From: Prochlorococcus sp. AG-402-A04
GTDB lineage: Bacteria; Cyanobacteriota; Cyanobacteriia; PCC-6307; Cyanobiaceae
Assembly: GCA_003278045.1 (NCBI GenBank)
Contig: QCHG01000005.1
Location: 1-64,000, forward strand
DNA: 64,000 nt
Direction of reading: 5' to 3'
This document shows positions 34,144 to 44,206 of this stretch, piece by piece. Made by a program: the position numbers and the translations under genes. The notes below the pieces were generated by a model that saw only the letters and a list, made by a program, of their open reading frames with translations, did not search any database and was not told the DNA's origin. The first letter of the stretch is position 1; every line of letters starts with the position of its first letter.

Positions 34144-34566
34144 TTGGAAATTAATAAAAATAAAGAGAATCAGCATTGCGGTACAAAACCAAAAAAAATT
34201 GCTTTTGGAATAGCACCACTTGGTATAGTGTCAATAGGAATAGTGCCAATGGGAGTAATAAGTATTGGAATAGTCCCAATGGGAGTATTTTCTTTTGGGG
34301 CAGTAGCAATGGGAATAGTCAATTTATCATTAGTAGGGATGGGAATAATCTCATCCGGTTTAACGACTATGGGGATATGGGAGTATTCACCTAATTCTAA
34401 ATACAATCATCATAATCATTCCAAACAAATTTCCAATTCAAGCAAAAAAAATATCATGTCAGATCTATTTAATACTAAACAAGAAGCTGAGAAGGCTGCC
34501 TTAAAATACGAATGTACTGGAGCACATAAAATGGGTAATAAATGGATGCCCTGTAAGATGCACTAA
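34144..34566 (+). CDS. Period-5 glycine-repeat protein with Cys/His/Met-rich DUF3721-type tail
   Basis: Residues 22-77 are a strict pentad array (GIAPL GIVSI GIVPM GVISI and so on), with Gly at 11 of 12 successive fifth positions (Ser at 62) and mostly Met, Ile, Leu or Phe just before each Gly. A polar linker with four His (YNHHNHSKQ plus His140) joins it to residues 105-140, MSDLFNTKQEAEKAALKYEC then TGAHKMGNKWMPCKMH, the DUF3721 pattern. Cys124, His128, Met130, Met135, Cys137 and His140 could bind a soft metal such as copper. The array may be a hydrophobic beta helix or membrane solenoid. The start is TTG. The function is unknown; an internal ATG at residue 105 could make the tail alone. 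Confidence 0.7.
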   Translation: MEINKNKENQHCGTKPKKIAFGIAPLGIVSIGIVPMGVISIGIVPMGVFSFGAVAMGIVNLSLVGMGIISSGLTTMGIWEYSPNSKYNHHNHSKQISNSSKKNIMSDLFNTKQEAEKAALKYECTGAHKMGNKWMPCKMH

Positions 34567-34596
34567 ATATTTTCTTACTCATAAATTAATTAAATA

Positions 34597-35376
34597 TTAA
34601 TTCAAAATCTCTACTCTAAAACCAAGATTTTTTGCCTCATCAGTAGTCAATTTTCTTGCCCAAGCTCCTTGAACAGGATTATTCCATCTGAACCCAGCAT
34701 TTTTAGCTAAAGATCTGTCTTCGTAACTAACTAAGGCCTTGTATAAAAACCGTGGTTGAGTAGCTTTAAGTAAAATTTCCTCTAAATTATCGCATTTTTT
34801 GAATACCTCAGATATGTAAAAGCAGTCAGACAAAGCTCTATGTAGATTCCAGACTGGTATTGAAAAAGATAAGGCTAGATCAGTTACTGAAGGTCTTGTT
34901 TTTAGTGATTTATGGAAAGACCAATTAATATCCTCTAAACTGCATATCCATTTTTTATTAAGCTTAGGCAATCTTCCTTTGCCAAACCATTTCTTATCAA
35001 ACTCTACATTATGCGCAACAATGAAGTCCGAACAATCAACAAGTTTCATAAAGAAATTCAATCCATCTTCCCATGGTTGAGAGATATTAGTTACTTCAGC
35101 AGATATACCATTAACATGTTCGGCTTCATTATTAACAACTGGGAATAAAAATGAAACTTGTGAAAGTACGCATTTAAAAGATACATCAAACAAAATACAA
35201 CCTATCTCTATCACTTCATCTTTATTTTCGTCTAAACCTGTTGTTTCAGTATCAAGAATTAAAATTTTTTCAATTTTTTTATTTTGATTAGTAATACTAT
35301 CTTCAGAGGGAAAACTGATAACTTGATTCTGAAGTATATTCAATTGATTTAATTCTTTTTTGTTAGATAGTTCCAA
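34597..35376 (-). CDS. DEDDh 3'-5' exonuclease (DNA polymerase III epsilon-like)
   Basis: The exonuclease motifs are present: ExoI ILDTETTGLDENKDEVIEIG (Asp42 and Glu44), ExoII FIVAHNVEFDKKW, and ExoIII NLHRALSDC with His and Asp. The last 60 residues (YKALVSYEDRSLAKNAGFRW, then NPVQGAWARKLTTDEAKNLGF) form an extra domain seen in some cyanobacterial members. It probably trims or proofreads nucleic acid, but is not necessarily the replicative proofreader. It is divergent from the DUF1350 gene, 116 bp away. Confidence 0.9.
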   Translation of the reverse strand: MELSNKKELNQLNILQNQVISFPSEDSITNQNKKIEKILILDTETTGLDENKDEVIEIGCILFDVSFKCVLSQVSFLFPVVNNEAEHVNGISAEVTNISQPWEDGLNFFMKLVDCSDFIVAHNVEFDKKWFGKGRLPKLNKKWICSLEDINWSFHKSLKTRPSVTDLALSFSIPVWNLHRALSDCFYISEVFKKCDNLEEILLKATQPRFLYKALVSYEDRSLAKNAGFRWNNPVQGAWARKLTTDEAKNLGFRVEILN

Positions 35377-35492
35377 TTAGCTGAAAACACTTTCATATAT
35401 CTTGACGCATTTAATAAAAATTTCTCTTAAATTAATATAAATTAAAAATCATGTTTAGAAAATAATTTTGAAACATTTTTAGTATACGTAAA

Positions 35493-36215
35493 ATGACTTT
35501 TACAAAATATCAATTTAACAATTTTTGTTATTGGCCTTCAAATCCTAGAAAAATTGTAGAATTTATTGGTGGAAGCTACCTAGCTTCTAAACCAGATTTA
35601 ACTTATAGAAGATTCATAGAGAGTCTAATAAATAAAAACTATGCCGTACATGCATATAAATACACTCCTCAATTTGATCACCAACAACTAGCTATAAGAG
35701 CATGGAGGGATTTCAAAAATTGCCGAATATCTTTATTCAAGAGAATAGGAGCATCAATTCCTTCGATAAGAATTGGTCATAGTCTAGGCTGTAAACTTCA
35801 TCTAATTTCCCCTGATGGTGGAAGAAATTGCGAAAAATTCATCTCAATTAGTTTTAATAACTTCAGTGCTAACAAATCAATTCCATTATTGAAACAAATT
35901 TCTCAAAAATTAGAATTCAAAAGTGAATTCAGCCCAAGCCCTGAAAGAACTTTGCGATTAATTAAAAAAACATATACTCAAAAAAATAACTTCCTAATAA
36001 AATTTAACTCAGATGAATTAGATCAAACAGATAAATTATTTTCTTGTCTGAAAGGAAGAAAGGAAGATAATTCCAAGGGAGTAATTTTAAAAGGTACTCA
36101 CACTGTAATTGCAAGCGCAGGACTAAGAGAAAATTTTTTAGGAGACTGGGCCGATGATGAATTCAAAAGAAATACTATAAAAAAAATTTCCAATTTAATT
36201 GACGAATCTGATTAG
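35493..36215 (+). CDS. DUF1350 alpha/beta-hydrolase-like protein
   Basis: The 240-residue protein has [20 protein letters not shown], a WRDFKNCR patch and the nucleophile-elbow-like [13 protein letters not shown]. The late KGTHTVIAS contains a His that could complete a triad. DUF1350 is widespread in cyanobacteria and plastids with no proven activity. It overlaps the convergent acs gene by 4 bp. Confidence 0.85.
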   Translation: MTFTKYQFNNFCYWPSNPRKIVEFIGGSYLASKPDLTYRRFIESLINKNYAVHAYKYTPQFDHQQLAIRAWRDFKNCRISLFKRIGASIPSIRIGHSLGCKLHLISPDGGRNCEKFISISFNNFSANKSIPLLKQISQKLEFKSEFSPSPERTLRLIKKTYTQKNNFLIKFNSDELDQTDKLFSCLKGRKEDNSKGVILKGTHTVIASAGLRENFLGDWADDEFKRNTIKKISNLIDESD

Positions 36216-38194
36216 GATAATTCTTTCAGCTTTTCCAAAACAGAACTATCTTCAAGAGTGCTTATATCACCACTAATTTTTTCTCCAGCAGCCAAAGATC
36301 TTAAAATTCGCCTCATAATTTTTCCGCTACGCGTTTTCGGAAGAGAGTCAGAAATTATAATTTTTTCAGGTTTTGCGATAATTCCAATTTCATTAACAAC
36401 ATGTTTCTTTAAATTCTCTACTAATTCTGAAGAACTGTTCACGTTTTTCTCTAGAGATACAAAAGCAACTATAACTTCACCTTTTAAATCATCTTTTCTG
36501 CCAACGACTGCAGACTCTGCAACTGACTTATGACTTACCAAAGCAGATTCTATTTCCATTGTTCCTAACCGATGTCCTGAAACACTTATAACATCATCAA
36601 CTCTTCCCATAATCCATATATATCCATCTTCATCAATGCGTGCTCCATCTCCAGCAAAATAAACATTTTTTTCTCCTTTAAAAGAAATATATTCCCAATA
36701 ACTATCCAAATATCTTTGTGGGTTACCATGAATTGTTCTCATCATTCCTGGCCATGGTTTCTTAATAATTAAATAGCCTCCCTCATTCTCCTTAACCTTG
36801 TCACCATTCTTATCAACGATTTCAACTTCGATTCCTGGCAGAGGAAAAGTAGCCGATCCCGGCTTTGTAGAAACCACTCCAGGTAAAGGACTTATCATTA
36901 CACCACCAGTCTCAGTTTGCCACCAAGTATCAACAATAGGACATCTATTTTTACCGATAACATCTTTGTACCAAATCCATGCTTCAGGATTAATTGGTTC
37001 GCCAACTGTGCCCAAAAGTCTAAGGCTATTAAGATTATATTTATCAGGAATTTCACGACCAGATTTCATAAATGCTCTTATTGCAGTTGGTGCAGTATAA
37101 AAAATAGAAACCTTATATTTTTGAACAATTTCCCAAAAAGCACCTAGATTAGAGGGTCTTGGCACTCCCTCAAACATTAAGGTTGTAGCACCATTAGATA
37201 AGGGGCCATAAACTATGTAACTATGGCCTGTAATCCAACCTACATCAGCAGTACACCAATAGACGTCGTCATTTTTTAAATCAAAAATCCATTTGAATGT
37301 CAAATGGGCCCAAAGATTGTAACCACCTGTAGTGTGAACTACACCTTTGGGCTTTCCAGTAGAGCCAGAAGTATAAAGAATAAAAAGTCTATCTTCGCTA
37401 TTCATTATTTCTGGTTCACACTGATCTTTTTGATCTTTTAATAATTCGTGCCACCATAAATCTCTATCATCAACCATCGAAATATTTTTTTTGGTTCGTT
37501 GAACAACAACTACCTTTTCAACAACTTTATCTGCCCCATTTTCAATTGCCACATCAACTGCTTGCTTAAGTTCAATCACTTTATCTTTTCTAAAGCCACC
37601 ATCAGCAGTAATAACAAATCTGGCGTTTCCATCAATTAACCTATCTTTTAAAGCTTCTGAAGAAAATCCTCCAAATACAACTGAATGAGGCGCGCCAATT
37701 CTTGCACAAGCTAACATTGCAAACATTGCTTCAGGAATCATAGGCATATAAATACATACCAAATCTCCTTTTTTTACACCAATTTCTTTTAATGCATTCG
37801 CTGCTTTACATACCTCTTTTAGAAGTTCTTCGTAAGTATATTTTTTGCTATCCCCGGGTTCTCCTTCCCATATAAGCGCAGTTTTTCCTCCAAGCCCTCT
37901 TTTAATTTGTCTATCTAAGCAATTATATGTAATATTGAGCTTCCCTTCTTTAAACCATTTAAAAAAGGGCGCATTTTTGTTGTCTAATACAGTTTGAAAT
38001 GGTTCAAACCAATCTAATTCAGATTTTGCAAAAGATCCCCAAAATTGAATAGGATTATCTGATGCTTGTTTTTTTAGACTTAGTAATTCTTCATGAGAAC
38101 TAATATTTGAGTTTTCTGCAAATTCTTTTGATGGAGGGAAAATTCTCTTTTCTTCAAGTATGTTATTGATTGAGTTTTTTTTATCTAATGACAT
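36212..38194 (-). CDS. acs: Acetyl-CoA synthetase
   Basis: The 660-residue length is typical of Acs. The AMP-forming motifs are intact: [58 protein letters not shown] and the C-terminal [12 protein letters not shown], whose Lys is the acetylation site. It converts acetate, ATP and CoA to acetyl-CoA. It follows sds on the same strand after a 95-bp gap, so it may have its own promoter. Confidence 0.97.
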   Translation of the reverse strand: MSLDKKNSINNILEEKRIFPPSKEFAENSNISSHEELLSLKKQASDNPIQFWGSFAKSELDWFEPFQTVLDNKNAPFFKWFKEGKLNITYNCLDRQIKRGLGGKTALIWEGEPGDSKKYTYEELLKEVCKAANALKEIGVKKGDLVCIYMPMIPEAMFAMLACARIGAPHSVVFGGFSSEALKDRLIDGNARFVITADGGFRKDKVIELKQAVDVAIENGADKVVEKVVVVQRTKKNISMVDDRDLWWHELLKDQKDQCEPEIMNSEDRLFILYTSGSTGKPKGVVHTTGGYNLWAHLTFKWIFDLKNDDVYWCTADVGWITGHSYIVYGPLSNGATTLMFEGVPRPSNLGAFWEIVQKYKVSIFYTAPTAIRAFMKSGREIPDKYNLNSLRLLGTVGEPINPEAWIWYKDVIGKNRCPIVDTWWQTETGGVMISPLPGVVSTKPGSATFPLPGIEVEIVDKNGDKVKENEGGYLIIKKPWPGMMRTIHGNPQRYLDSYWEYISFKGEKNVYFAGDGARIDEDGYIWIMGRVDDVISVSGHRLGTMEIESALVSHKSVAESAVVGRKDDLKGEVIVAFVSLEKNVNSSSELVENLKKHVVNEIGIIAKPEKIIISDSLPKTRSGKIMRRILRSLAAGEKISGDISTLEDSSVLEKLKELS

Positions 38195-38289
38195 TAATTA
38201 AATCTATGCTTAATAAATTTAGTCGAAAAATTTATGGTTTTCAAAAATATTAATATTAATTTAGCTCGAATAGTTTATTGTTAATAGAT

Positions 38290-39261
38290 CTAATAAATAC
38301 GGCTTAGAACAAATTCAGGAAGAGCCATTAAAGCCCTTTTATATTCTGAATCAGGAAGCCAGACAATAGCTTCTTTAGAAAGCATTGCAAAATCCTCAGC
38401 TAGTTTCCTGGAACTTTCAATAGCTTTAGAGTTCATGATGATATTAAGAGCATCATCTAAATCATCTTTTTCAGAAAGTTCTCTGTTTATAAGAAGTGAC
38501 AATTTTTTATTTTCTTCTAAAGCATACAAAACTGGGGCGGTAAGATAACCACTAGCAAGATCACTTACAGCTGGTTTTCCAAGTTGTTTATCGTTACCGG
38601 TAAAGTCAAGAATGTCATCTACAACTTGGAATGCTAAACCTATATTTTTGCCAAAATCGTACAACGAGGTTAAGTTTTCGTTATTAATCCCACTCAAAAC
38701 TCCAGCTGCTTTACAACTATTGGCTATTAATGATGCCGTTTTACAATAACTTTTGTTGATGTATTTGGAAAAAGATTGAGCCGAATCGAATCTATTTAAA
38801 TTTTGTTTTATTTCTCCCTCTGCTAAATCCATTATTACTCTACTAAGTAATTTAACTACATTTACATTATCAAGATTTGCTAGATGCCAACTTGCTTGAG
38901 CGAATAAAAAGTCCCCCGCCAAAACAGCTACTCTAGTATTAAATCTGCTATGAACTGTATCTACTCCTCTTCTTGTAGAAGCCTCATCAACAACATCATC
39001 ATGGACTAATGAGGCTGTATGAATCATCTCAGTTATTTCAGCAAGCCTTTTGTGTTTGCTTGTCAAGCAAAATTCAGGGGATATAGCTTTTGAAATCAAT
39101 AAAACTATGCCAGGTCTCAACCTTTTCCCCCCAGCACTAAAAAGGTGTTCTGCTGCGGCTTGAAGAATTGGGTGTCCAGCTCCTATTAGATTTTTCAGTT
39201 CTAAAATAAGATCATCAAGATCATTTTCAACTGGTTGTAGTAGCTCTGTTACTGTGTTCAT
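38290..39261 (-). CDS. sds: Solanesyl (polyprenyl) diphosphate synthase
   Basis: The 323-residue trans-prenyltransferase has the first aspartate motif LVHDDVVDEASTRRG and the second LAFQVVDDILDFTGNDKQLG, with the GGKRLRPGIVLL substrate motif. The residues upstream of the first DDxxD are small (HTASL), allowing a long chain for the plastoquinone tail. It ends a run of five minus-strand genes starting at comB. Confidence 0.93.
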   Translation of the reverse strand: MNTVTELLQPVENDLDDLILELKNLIGAGHPILQAAAEHLFSAGGKRLRPGIVLLISKAISPEFCLTSKHKRLAEITEMIHTASLVHDDVVDEASTRRGVDTVHSRFNTRVAVLAGDFLFAQASWHLANLDNVNVVKLLSRVIMDLAEGEIKQNLNRFDSAQSFSKYINKSYCKTASLIANSCKAAGVLSGINNENLTSLYDFGKNIGLAFQVVDDILDFTGNDKQLGKPAVSDLASGYLTAPVLYALEENKKLSLLINRELSEKDDLDDALNIIMNSKAIESSRKLAEDFAMLSKEAIVWLPDSEYKRALMALPEFVLSRIY

Positions 39262-39288
39262 GGTTGACCTCTTCTATATCTTAAGGAA

Positions 39289-40083
39289 TCAAACATTACT
39301 TCGGAGGTTAACTAACCTAATTTCTTTATGAATTCCAAGCCAAAATTTTACTTTATTGGAAAACTCATCTCTTTCTGAAGTAACAAAAAATTTTACATTT
39401 TCGAAAGAAATACACTCATAGCGGTCGGTTTTTGGAATAGCAAAAGATTCATTAAATTTTTTTATTAATGCTACTGATGGATCAATAATTTTTATATTTG
39501 AATCTAATTTTTTTCTTAAAAAGTCATAAATTAAAGGATAGTGACTACATCCAAGAATTAATTCTTCAATATTTTTGTTTATTAGTGGTTTTAAGTATAA
39601 GTCTGAAAGACTATTTAACTTATCAAGATTTAATTTTTCTTTTTCAATTTCTGATACAAATTCTGGACATTCTTGCTGAAATATTATCTTATTCTCTTTA
39701 TTAGAATTTATAGCTTTCTTGTAATACGATGATCTAACAGTTGTTTGTGTTGCTAGGACACCAATTATTTGTTCATTAACTATTTCCGATACTGAGTTTA
39801 TAAGGTCAAAACAAGGAACCTTTAAATTATCTTCCAGAATATCAAGCGCACATGCATTTGTAGTGTTACAAGCAACTAAAAGTGCATCCAAATTCTTATC
39901 AACAAAAAAAGTACAAATCTCCTTTGCAATTAATCTTATCTCTTTAGAATTTTTACTCCCAAAAGGTATTCTTTTTGTATCCGCCAAATAAAAAACTTCA
40001 ACATCTTTACGTGTTTTTAGTAAAGAATTAAGGATAGTAAAACCACCTATTCCACTATCAAATATACCTATTTTAAGTTTCAC
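39289..40083 (-). CDS. murI: Glutamate racemase
   Basis: The 264 residues carry GIFDSGIGGFTIL, the first catalytic Cys in LLVACNTTNACAL, and the second in EELILGCSHYPLI. It supplies D-glutamate for peptidoglycan. The start is GTG in a GTGA overlap with the amidase stop, so the two are translationally coupled, which fits a shared cell-wall role. Confidence 0.95.
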   Translation of the reverse strand: MKLKIGIFDSGIGGFTILNSLLKTRKDVEVFYLADTKRIPFGSKNSKEIRLIAKEICTFFVDKNLDALLVACNTTNACALDILEDNLKVPCFDLINSVSEIVNEQIIGVLATQTTVRSSYYKKAINSNKENKIIFQQECPEFVSEIEKEKLNLDKLNSLSDLYLKPLINKNIEELILGCSHYPLIYDFLRKKLDSNIKIIDPSVALIKKFNESFAIPKTDRYECISFENVKFFVTSERDEFSNKVKFWLGIHKEIRLVNLRSNV

Positions 40084-41165
40084 CCTACTTTATCTAGATA
40101 TTCGAGGATGCCTTTTGCAATTGCATAGGCTAATCTTTTTCGATGGGTTATTTTTTCTAATCTTCTTGCATCTAATCTTCCCGTTAAAAATCCAATTTCT
40201 ACAAGGACTGCGGGCATCCTAGTATTTTTAATTACATAAAATCGCCCTTGTTTAACTCCTCGATCAGGACTCCCAGGGGAAACTCTTAAAATTTGTTTTT
40301 GAATTCTTTTCGCGAGTAACCTTCCTCTCCACCCTCTGTAATAAAAGGTTTCCAATCCATTTATGTCCCTTCTTTTACCTCTTGATGCATTTGCATGAAT
40401 ACTTACAAAGATATCTGCCTCCGTATTATTAGCAATGGAAACTCTTGGAGGTAAATCTAAATCAACGTCATTTGTTCTAGTCAATCTTACTTTGACACCT
40501 TTTTCAGAAAGTAAATTTTTAACTATTTTTGAAACCTCTAGAACAACATCTGTTTCTCTAATACCACCAATACCTATTGCTCCAGGATCAGGTCCTCCAT
40601 GCCCTGGATCGATTACAACCTCAAACTTGTTTCGTTTTACCTCTGGTAGTTTCAAGTAACCATAATTGTTTTTCTTCTTATTAATTAAATTTTGATTAGC
40701 TTTGATATTTCCTCTTTTCTTTTTAACTAAACCTTCAGCAATCTTTTTAAATGAATATTTTGGGTTAAATAGTTTAATTCTCCATCTATTTTGATCTAAA
40801 CCAACCATTTGCCAAGTCAAAGGTTTCAAATAAGTTTCTTCGTTAAATTCAATCACTAGTCTTGTTTTACCTTTATCTGGTTTACCTAATCTAATTTCTT
40901 TTATTGGACCATTACCTTTTATTGTTCTGGGATTTTTTAATTCTCCTGGAAAATCTACCCAGAATCTATCTCCCGATATTTGGTTAGCCTTCTGAAAGTA
41001 TGCTTTTAAATTTGTATTTGATTTAGTTCTTAACTCTAAAACTCCATTAGTATTTATAGCCCATGCCGCAAGAGCACTTGAAGATTTAACTGGAAGGATT
41101 GAAGAATTTAAAAATAAAAAAACGGATAAATAACAATAAAGTTTATTATTTAAAAACTTTATCAT
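40080..41165 (-). CDS. amiC: N-acetylmuramoyl-L-alanine amidase with AMIN domain
   Basis: A signal anchor (residues 1-30) is followed by an AMIN domain (about 38-130) that localises to the septum. The Amidase_3 catalytic domain (from about 180) has zinc ligands in VIDPGHGGPDPGAIG, SIHANAS and the Glu in VLVEIGFLTGRLDARRLE. It cleaves peptidoglycan side chains at division. Its start and stop touch the nitrilase and murI genes, so it is inside the operon. Confidence 0.93.
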   Translation of the reverse strand: MIKFLNNKLYCYLSVFLFLNSSILPVKSSSALAAWAINTNGVLELRTKSNTNLKAYFQKANQISGDRFWVDFPGELKNPRTIKGNGPIKEIRLGKPDKGKTRLVIEFNEETYLKPLTWQMVGLDQNRWRIKLFNPKYSFKKIAEGLVKKKRGNIKANQNLINKKKNNYGYLKLPEVKRNKFEVVIDPGHGGPDPGAIGIGGIRETDVVLEVSKIVKNLLSEKGVKVRLTRTNDVDLDLPPRVSIANNTEADIFVSIHANASRGKRRDINGLETFYYRGWRGRLLAKRIQKQILRVSPGSPDRGVKQGRFYVIKNTRMPAVLVEIGFLTGRLDARRLEKITHRKRLAYAIAKGILEYLDKVG

Positions 41166-41992
41166 TAGTTTGAAAACAATTTGTTTTTTCTATGTTTTAG
41201 GCTTGGCATCTGCTCCCTAATTTTCTTTACTCTTTCTTTATCGGCAGGAGCTATTGCGGCTCCCTGAGTCTTTCCAGCATCAGATAAAACTGTACCCCAA
41301 GGGTCAATTACCATTGCATGGCCATGACTTTGCCTTCTTCCATAATGAATCCCGGTTTGAGCTGGAGCGACTACATATGCAGTATTTTCAATTGCTCTTG
41401 CTTGTAATAGGATTTGCCAATGATCTTTTCCAGTAAATGCTGTAAAAGCTGCGGGAATCATAATTAGCTCTGCACCATTGGAAGACAAATATCTATAGAG
41501 TTCAGGAAATCTTACGTCGTAACAGATCGATAATCCTATTTTGCATAAACCTGGTACATCTACAACTGGTGGATAATCTGCTCCAGATAAAATAGTGGAT
41601 GATTCCTTGTATAAATTTCCATCTGGCAAATCAACATCAAACAAATGAATCTTGTCGTATTTTGCCAAAATCTGTCCATCTTTCCCAAATAAGGCTGACC
41701 TATTAAAAGTATGACTTTCATCTCCAGCAGGGACAGGATACCCTCCTCCCAAAAGAAAAACTTGATATCTTTGTGACATAGTTTTTAGAAAATTTGCACA
41801 CTTCTCAGACAATTCAGAAGCTAATCTAAGTTTTTCATCATCTCCTCCTAAAAAAGCAAAATTCTCGGGCAATCCTATTAACTCAGCACCTCTTCTAGCA
41901 GCTAATTCAATCTGTTCTTCTGCTGCAATAAAATTTGCTTCTACATTTGAAGTACTCGTAATTTGCAATGCAGCTACCAAAAAATCAGTCAA
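41165..41992 (-). CDS. Nitrilase-superfamily amidase (Nit1-like)
   Basis: The Glu-Lys-Cys triad is seen in LIGLPENFAFLGG, KYDKIHLFDVDLPDG and GLSICYDVRFPELYRYL. The length and the RQSHGHAMVIDPWG tail fit deaminated-glutathione amidase/omega-amidase-like enzymes, but the substrate is inferred. I place the start at TTG 41992 (MTDFLVAALQ, 275 residues). AGGAG at 42004-42000 lies 7 nt before it, and the first seven residues of the longer frame are unlike the family. Confidence 0.9.
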   Translation of the reverse strand: MTDFLVAALQITSTSNVEANFIAAEEQIELAARRGAELIGLPENFAFLGGDDEKLRLASELSEKCANFLKTMSQRYQVFLLGGGYPVPAGDESHTFNRSALFGKDGQILAKYDKIHLFDVDLPDGNLYKESSTILSGADYPPVVDVPGLCKIGLSICYDVRFPELYRYLSSNGAELIMIPAAFTAFTGKDHWQILLQARAIENTAYVVAPAQTGIHYGRRQSHGHAMVIDPWGTVLSDAGKTQGAAIAPADKERVKKIREQMPSLKHRKNKLFSN

Positions 41993-42022
41993 GACTTTAC
42001 TCCTAGTGAACAAATTCGTAAA

Positions 42023-42757
42023 TCATGAGGCACGAATCACACCTCTTTCAACTTGAGCTGGAACAATATCTAAGCAATCAAGTTCAGAGCAACATTTAAA
42101 ATCATCCTCATAATCTCCAAGACTTGTCAATCTTTTGCCATGGGTTGCTGTTTTTAAACATTTCAAAATATCATTTTTCCAAAGATCCCAAAGTGCCAAA
42201 GCAGCTTGTAATTCGTCATTTAGAATATTAATTTCAAAATCACAGTTCTGTTGTAGATATGAAGCCAAAGCACCAGCAGCTAAGGAATCCTCAAGTGAAT
42301 AAGAGCCTTCCCAACCACTACCAAGTATTAAAAGATTTTCTGTTTTTAATGAAATGATTTTTTCGGCAACTGCTTTCCTATTTGGGAGACCCATAGCAAA
42401 TAAATGCTTAGCATTTTGAACTTTTTGTAAAGATTTAGTCCCATTAGTCGTACTCATAAATAATCTTTTACCATTAACAACATTTTTTGTAACTGATAAA
42501 GGAGAATTCCCTAAATCAAAGCCCTCAATCTTCTTTCCGCCTCTCTCTCCAAGCATTAGTCTCTTTTCAGGTTGCCAATTAATTGCAGATTTTTTCAACA
42601 AATCTAGATCTGCAAAAACTTGGATTGAATCAGCTCCATTTTTTAAAGCCCAAGAAATTGTGGTTGTAGCTCTTAAAACATCAATTACAACTGCAATGTC
42701 TGGACTTGTTTCTGGAACATCCTTTGCAACGTGATAATAAGTAAGATTAATAATCAA
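42023..42757 (-). CDS. comB: 2-phosphosulfolactate phosphatase (ComB family)
   Basis: The 244-residue ComB protein has VVIDVLRATTTISWALKNGA, MLGERGGKKIEGFDLGNSP, MSTTNGTKSLQK and ILGSGWEGSYSLEDSLAAGA. In archaea the enzyme dephosphorylates phosphosulfolactate for coenzyme M. Cyanobacterial homologues are common, but their product is unsettled (sulfolactate is one idea). It is the first gene of the comB-nit-ami-murI-sds run. The start is TTG. Confidence 0.9.
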   Translation of the reverse strand: MIINLTYYHVAKDVPETSPDIAVVIDVLRATTTISWALKNGADSIQVFADLDLLKKSAINWQPEKRLMLGERGGKKIEGFDLGNSPLSVTKNVVNGKRLFMSTTNGTKSLQKVQNAKHLFAMGLPNRKAVAEKIISLKTENLLILGSGWEGSYSLEDSLAAGALASYLQQNCDFEINILNDELQAALALWDLWKNDILKCLKTATHGKRLTSLGDYEDDFKCCSELDCLDIVPAQVERGVIRAS

Positions 42758-42883
42758 GACCTTTTCTAGCTTTATTATAGAAAACAGTTACTTAATTTGA
42801 TTATTTTTTTTTAAAAACAAACTTATTGATAATATATAACTAATTTGTTTTAACAGAAATCTTATCAAGTATTTAATTTGAAA

Positions 42884-44194
42884 ATGAATAATATCCGCAC
42901 AATAAAAAGTGGAGTTAATTTAAAAGGAAATGTAAAAGTACCTGGAGATAAATCTATTTCTCATAGAGCTCTAATAATAGGCAGTATTGCAAAGGGTGAG
43001 ACGACTATTGAAGGGTTTTTACATTCTGAAGATCCGCTTTCAACCGCTGATTGTCTTAGAAAATTAGGTGTAAAAATACCCGAAATAAAAAAAAATGAGC
43101 CTTTTACTATTTCAGGATTGGGTCTTGATGGATTAAAAGAACCCAAAGAGATTCTAAATTGTGGGAATTCGGGAACCACCATGAGATTGTTAATGGGGTT
43201 ACTTGCCGGTCAAGAAGGCAAGAATTTTATATTGACAGGTGATATTTCTCTCAATGAAAGGCCAATGGGGAGAGTTGGCAAACCATTATCGTTGATGGGT
43301 GGGAAAATTTTTGGTAGAGAAAAAGGAAACAAAGCTCCAATCTCAATTGATGGGAATAAACTAAAAGGATGTGTTATTGGAACCCCTGTAGCAAGCGCTC
43401 AAGTAAAATCCGCAATCTTATTAGCAGGCCTCAAAGCTTCTGGAACCACTTCTGTTATTGAGCCAGCATCTTCAAGAGATCATACTGAAAGAATGTTAAA
43501 AGCCTTTGGAGCAGACATCAGTATCAGAGGAGAATTAGGAAGAAATGTAGTTATCAAGTCAGGGGGTAACTTAATTGGCCAGAGAATATTGATTCCTGGG
43601 GACATAAGCTCTGCTTCTTTTTGGATGATTGCTGCATCTATTGTTCCAAATTCGGAGGTTTGTATTCAGAATGTCGGATTAAATCCTACTAGAACAGGGA
43701 TTTTAAATGTAATGGATTCAATGGGGTGTAATTATGAGATTTTAGATAAATCGATTATTGCAGGTGAACCTATTGGATCTATTAAAGTAAAGACTTCAAA
43801 TAATTTAAGACCATTCATTATTGAAGGAGATATTCTCCCAAAACTTATAGATGAAATTCCTATCCTTACTGTGGCTGCCTGTTTTTGTAATGGAGTTTCT
43901 GAAATTAAAGATGCACAAGAATTAAGAGTTAAGGAGACAGATAGATTAACAGTCATGGCAAGACAGTTACAAAAATTCGGCGCTGAAATAACAGAAAAAG
44001 AGGATGGGTTAATTATTAATGGGCAATCAAAATTTCATTCTGCGGAGGTAGACAGTGAGACAGATCATAGAGTTGCGATGAGTCTTGCTATTGCTTCACT
44101 TCTTGCCAAAGGCACCTCAAAAATCAAGAGGGCAGATGCAGCTAGCGTCTCTTATCCCACTTTTTGGGAAGAGCTGGCCAAACTAACTAACTAA
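42884..44194 (+). CDS. aroA: 5-enolpyruvylshikimate-3-phosphate synthase
   Basis: The 436 residues carry [20 protein letters not shown], the PEP-binding [31 protein letters not shown] and late [15 protein letters not shown]. The shikimate step makes the precursor of aromatic amino acids and quinones. ATG 42884 is preferred to TTG 42878. It is divergent from comB, and is followed after 12 bp by the methyltransferase-like gene. Confidence 0.97.
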   Translation: MNNIRTIKSGVNLKGNVKVPGDKSISHRALIIGSIAKGETTIEGFLHSEDPLSTADCLRKLGVKIPEIKKNEPFTISGLGLDGLKEPKEILNCGNSGTTMRLLMGLLAGQEGKNFILTGDISLNERPMGRVGKPLSLMGGKIFGREKGNKAPISIDGNKLKGCVIGTPVASAQVKSAILLAGLKASGTTSVIEPASSRDHTERMLKAFGADISIRGELGRNVVIKSGGNLIGQRILIPGDISSASFWMIAASIVPNSEVCIQNVGLNPTRTGILNVMDSMGCNYEILDKSIIAGEPIGSIKVKTSNNLRPFIIEGDILPKLIDEIPILTVAACFCNGVSEIKDAQELRVKETDRLTVMARQLQKFGAEITEKEDGLIINGQSKFHSAEVDSETDHRVAMSLAIASLLAKGTSKIKRADAASVSYPTFWEELAKLTN

Positions 44195-44206
44195 ATTAAA
44201 AAGTTT

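Noticed and set aside
34170..34406. Plus- and minus-strand ORFs over the glycine-repeat gene
   Set aside because: The DNA repeat has a 15/30-nt period, so other frames stay open; their proteins mirror the repeat and lack any other signal.
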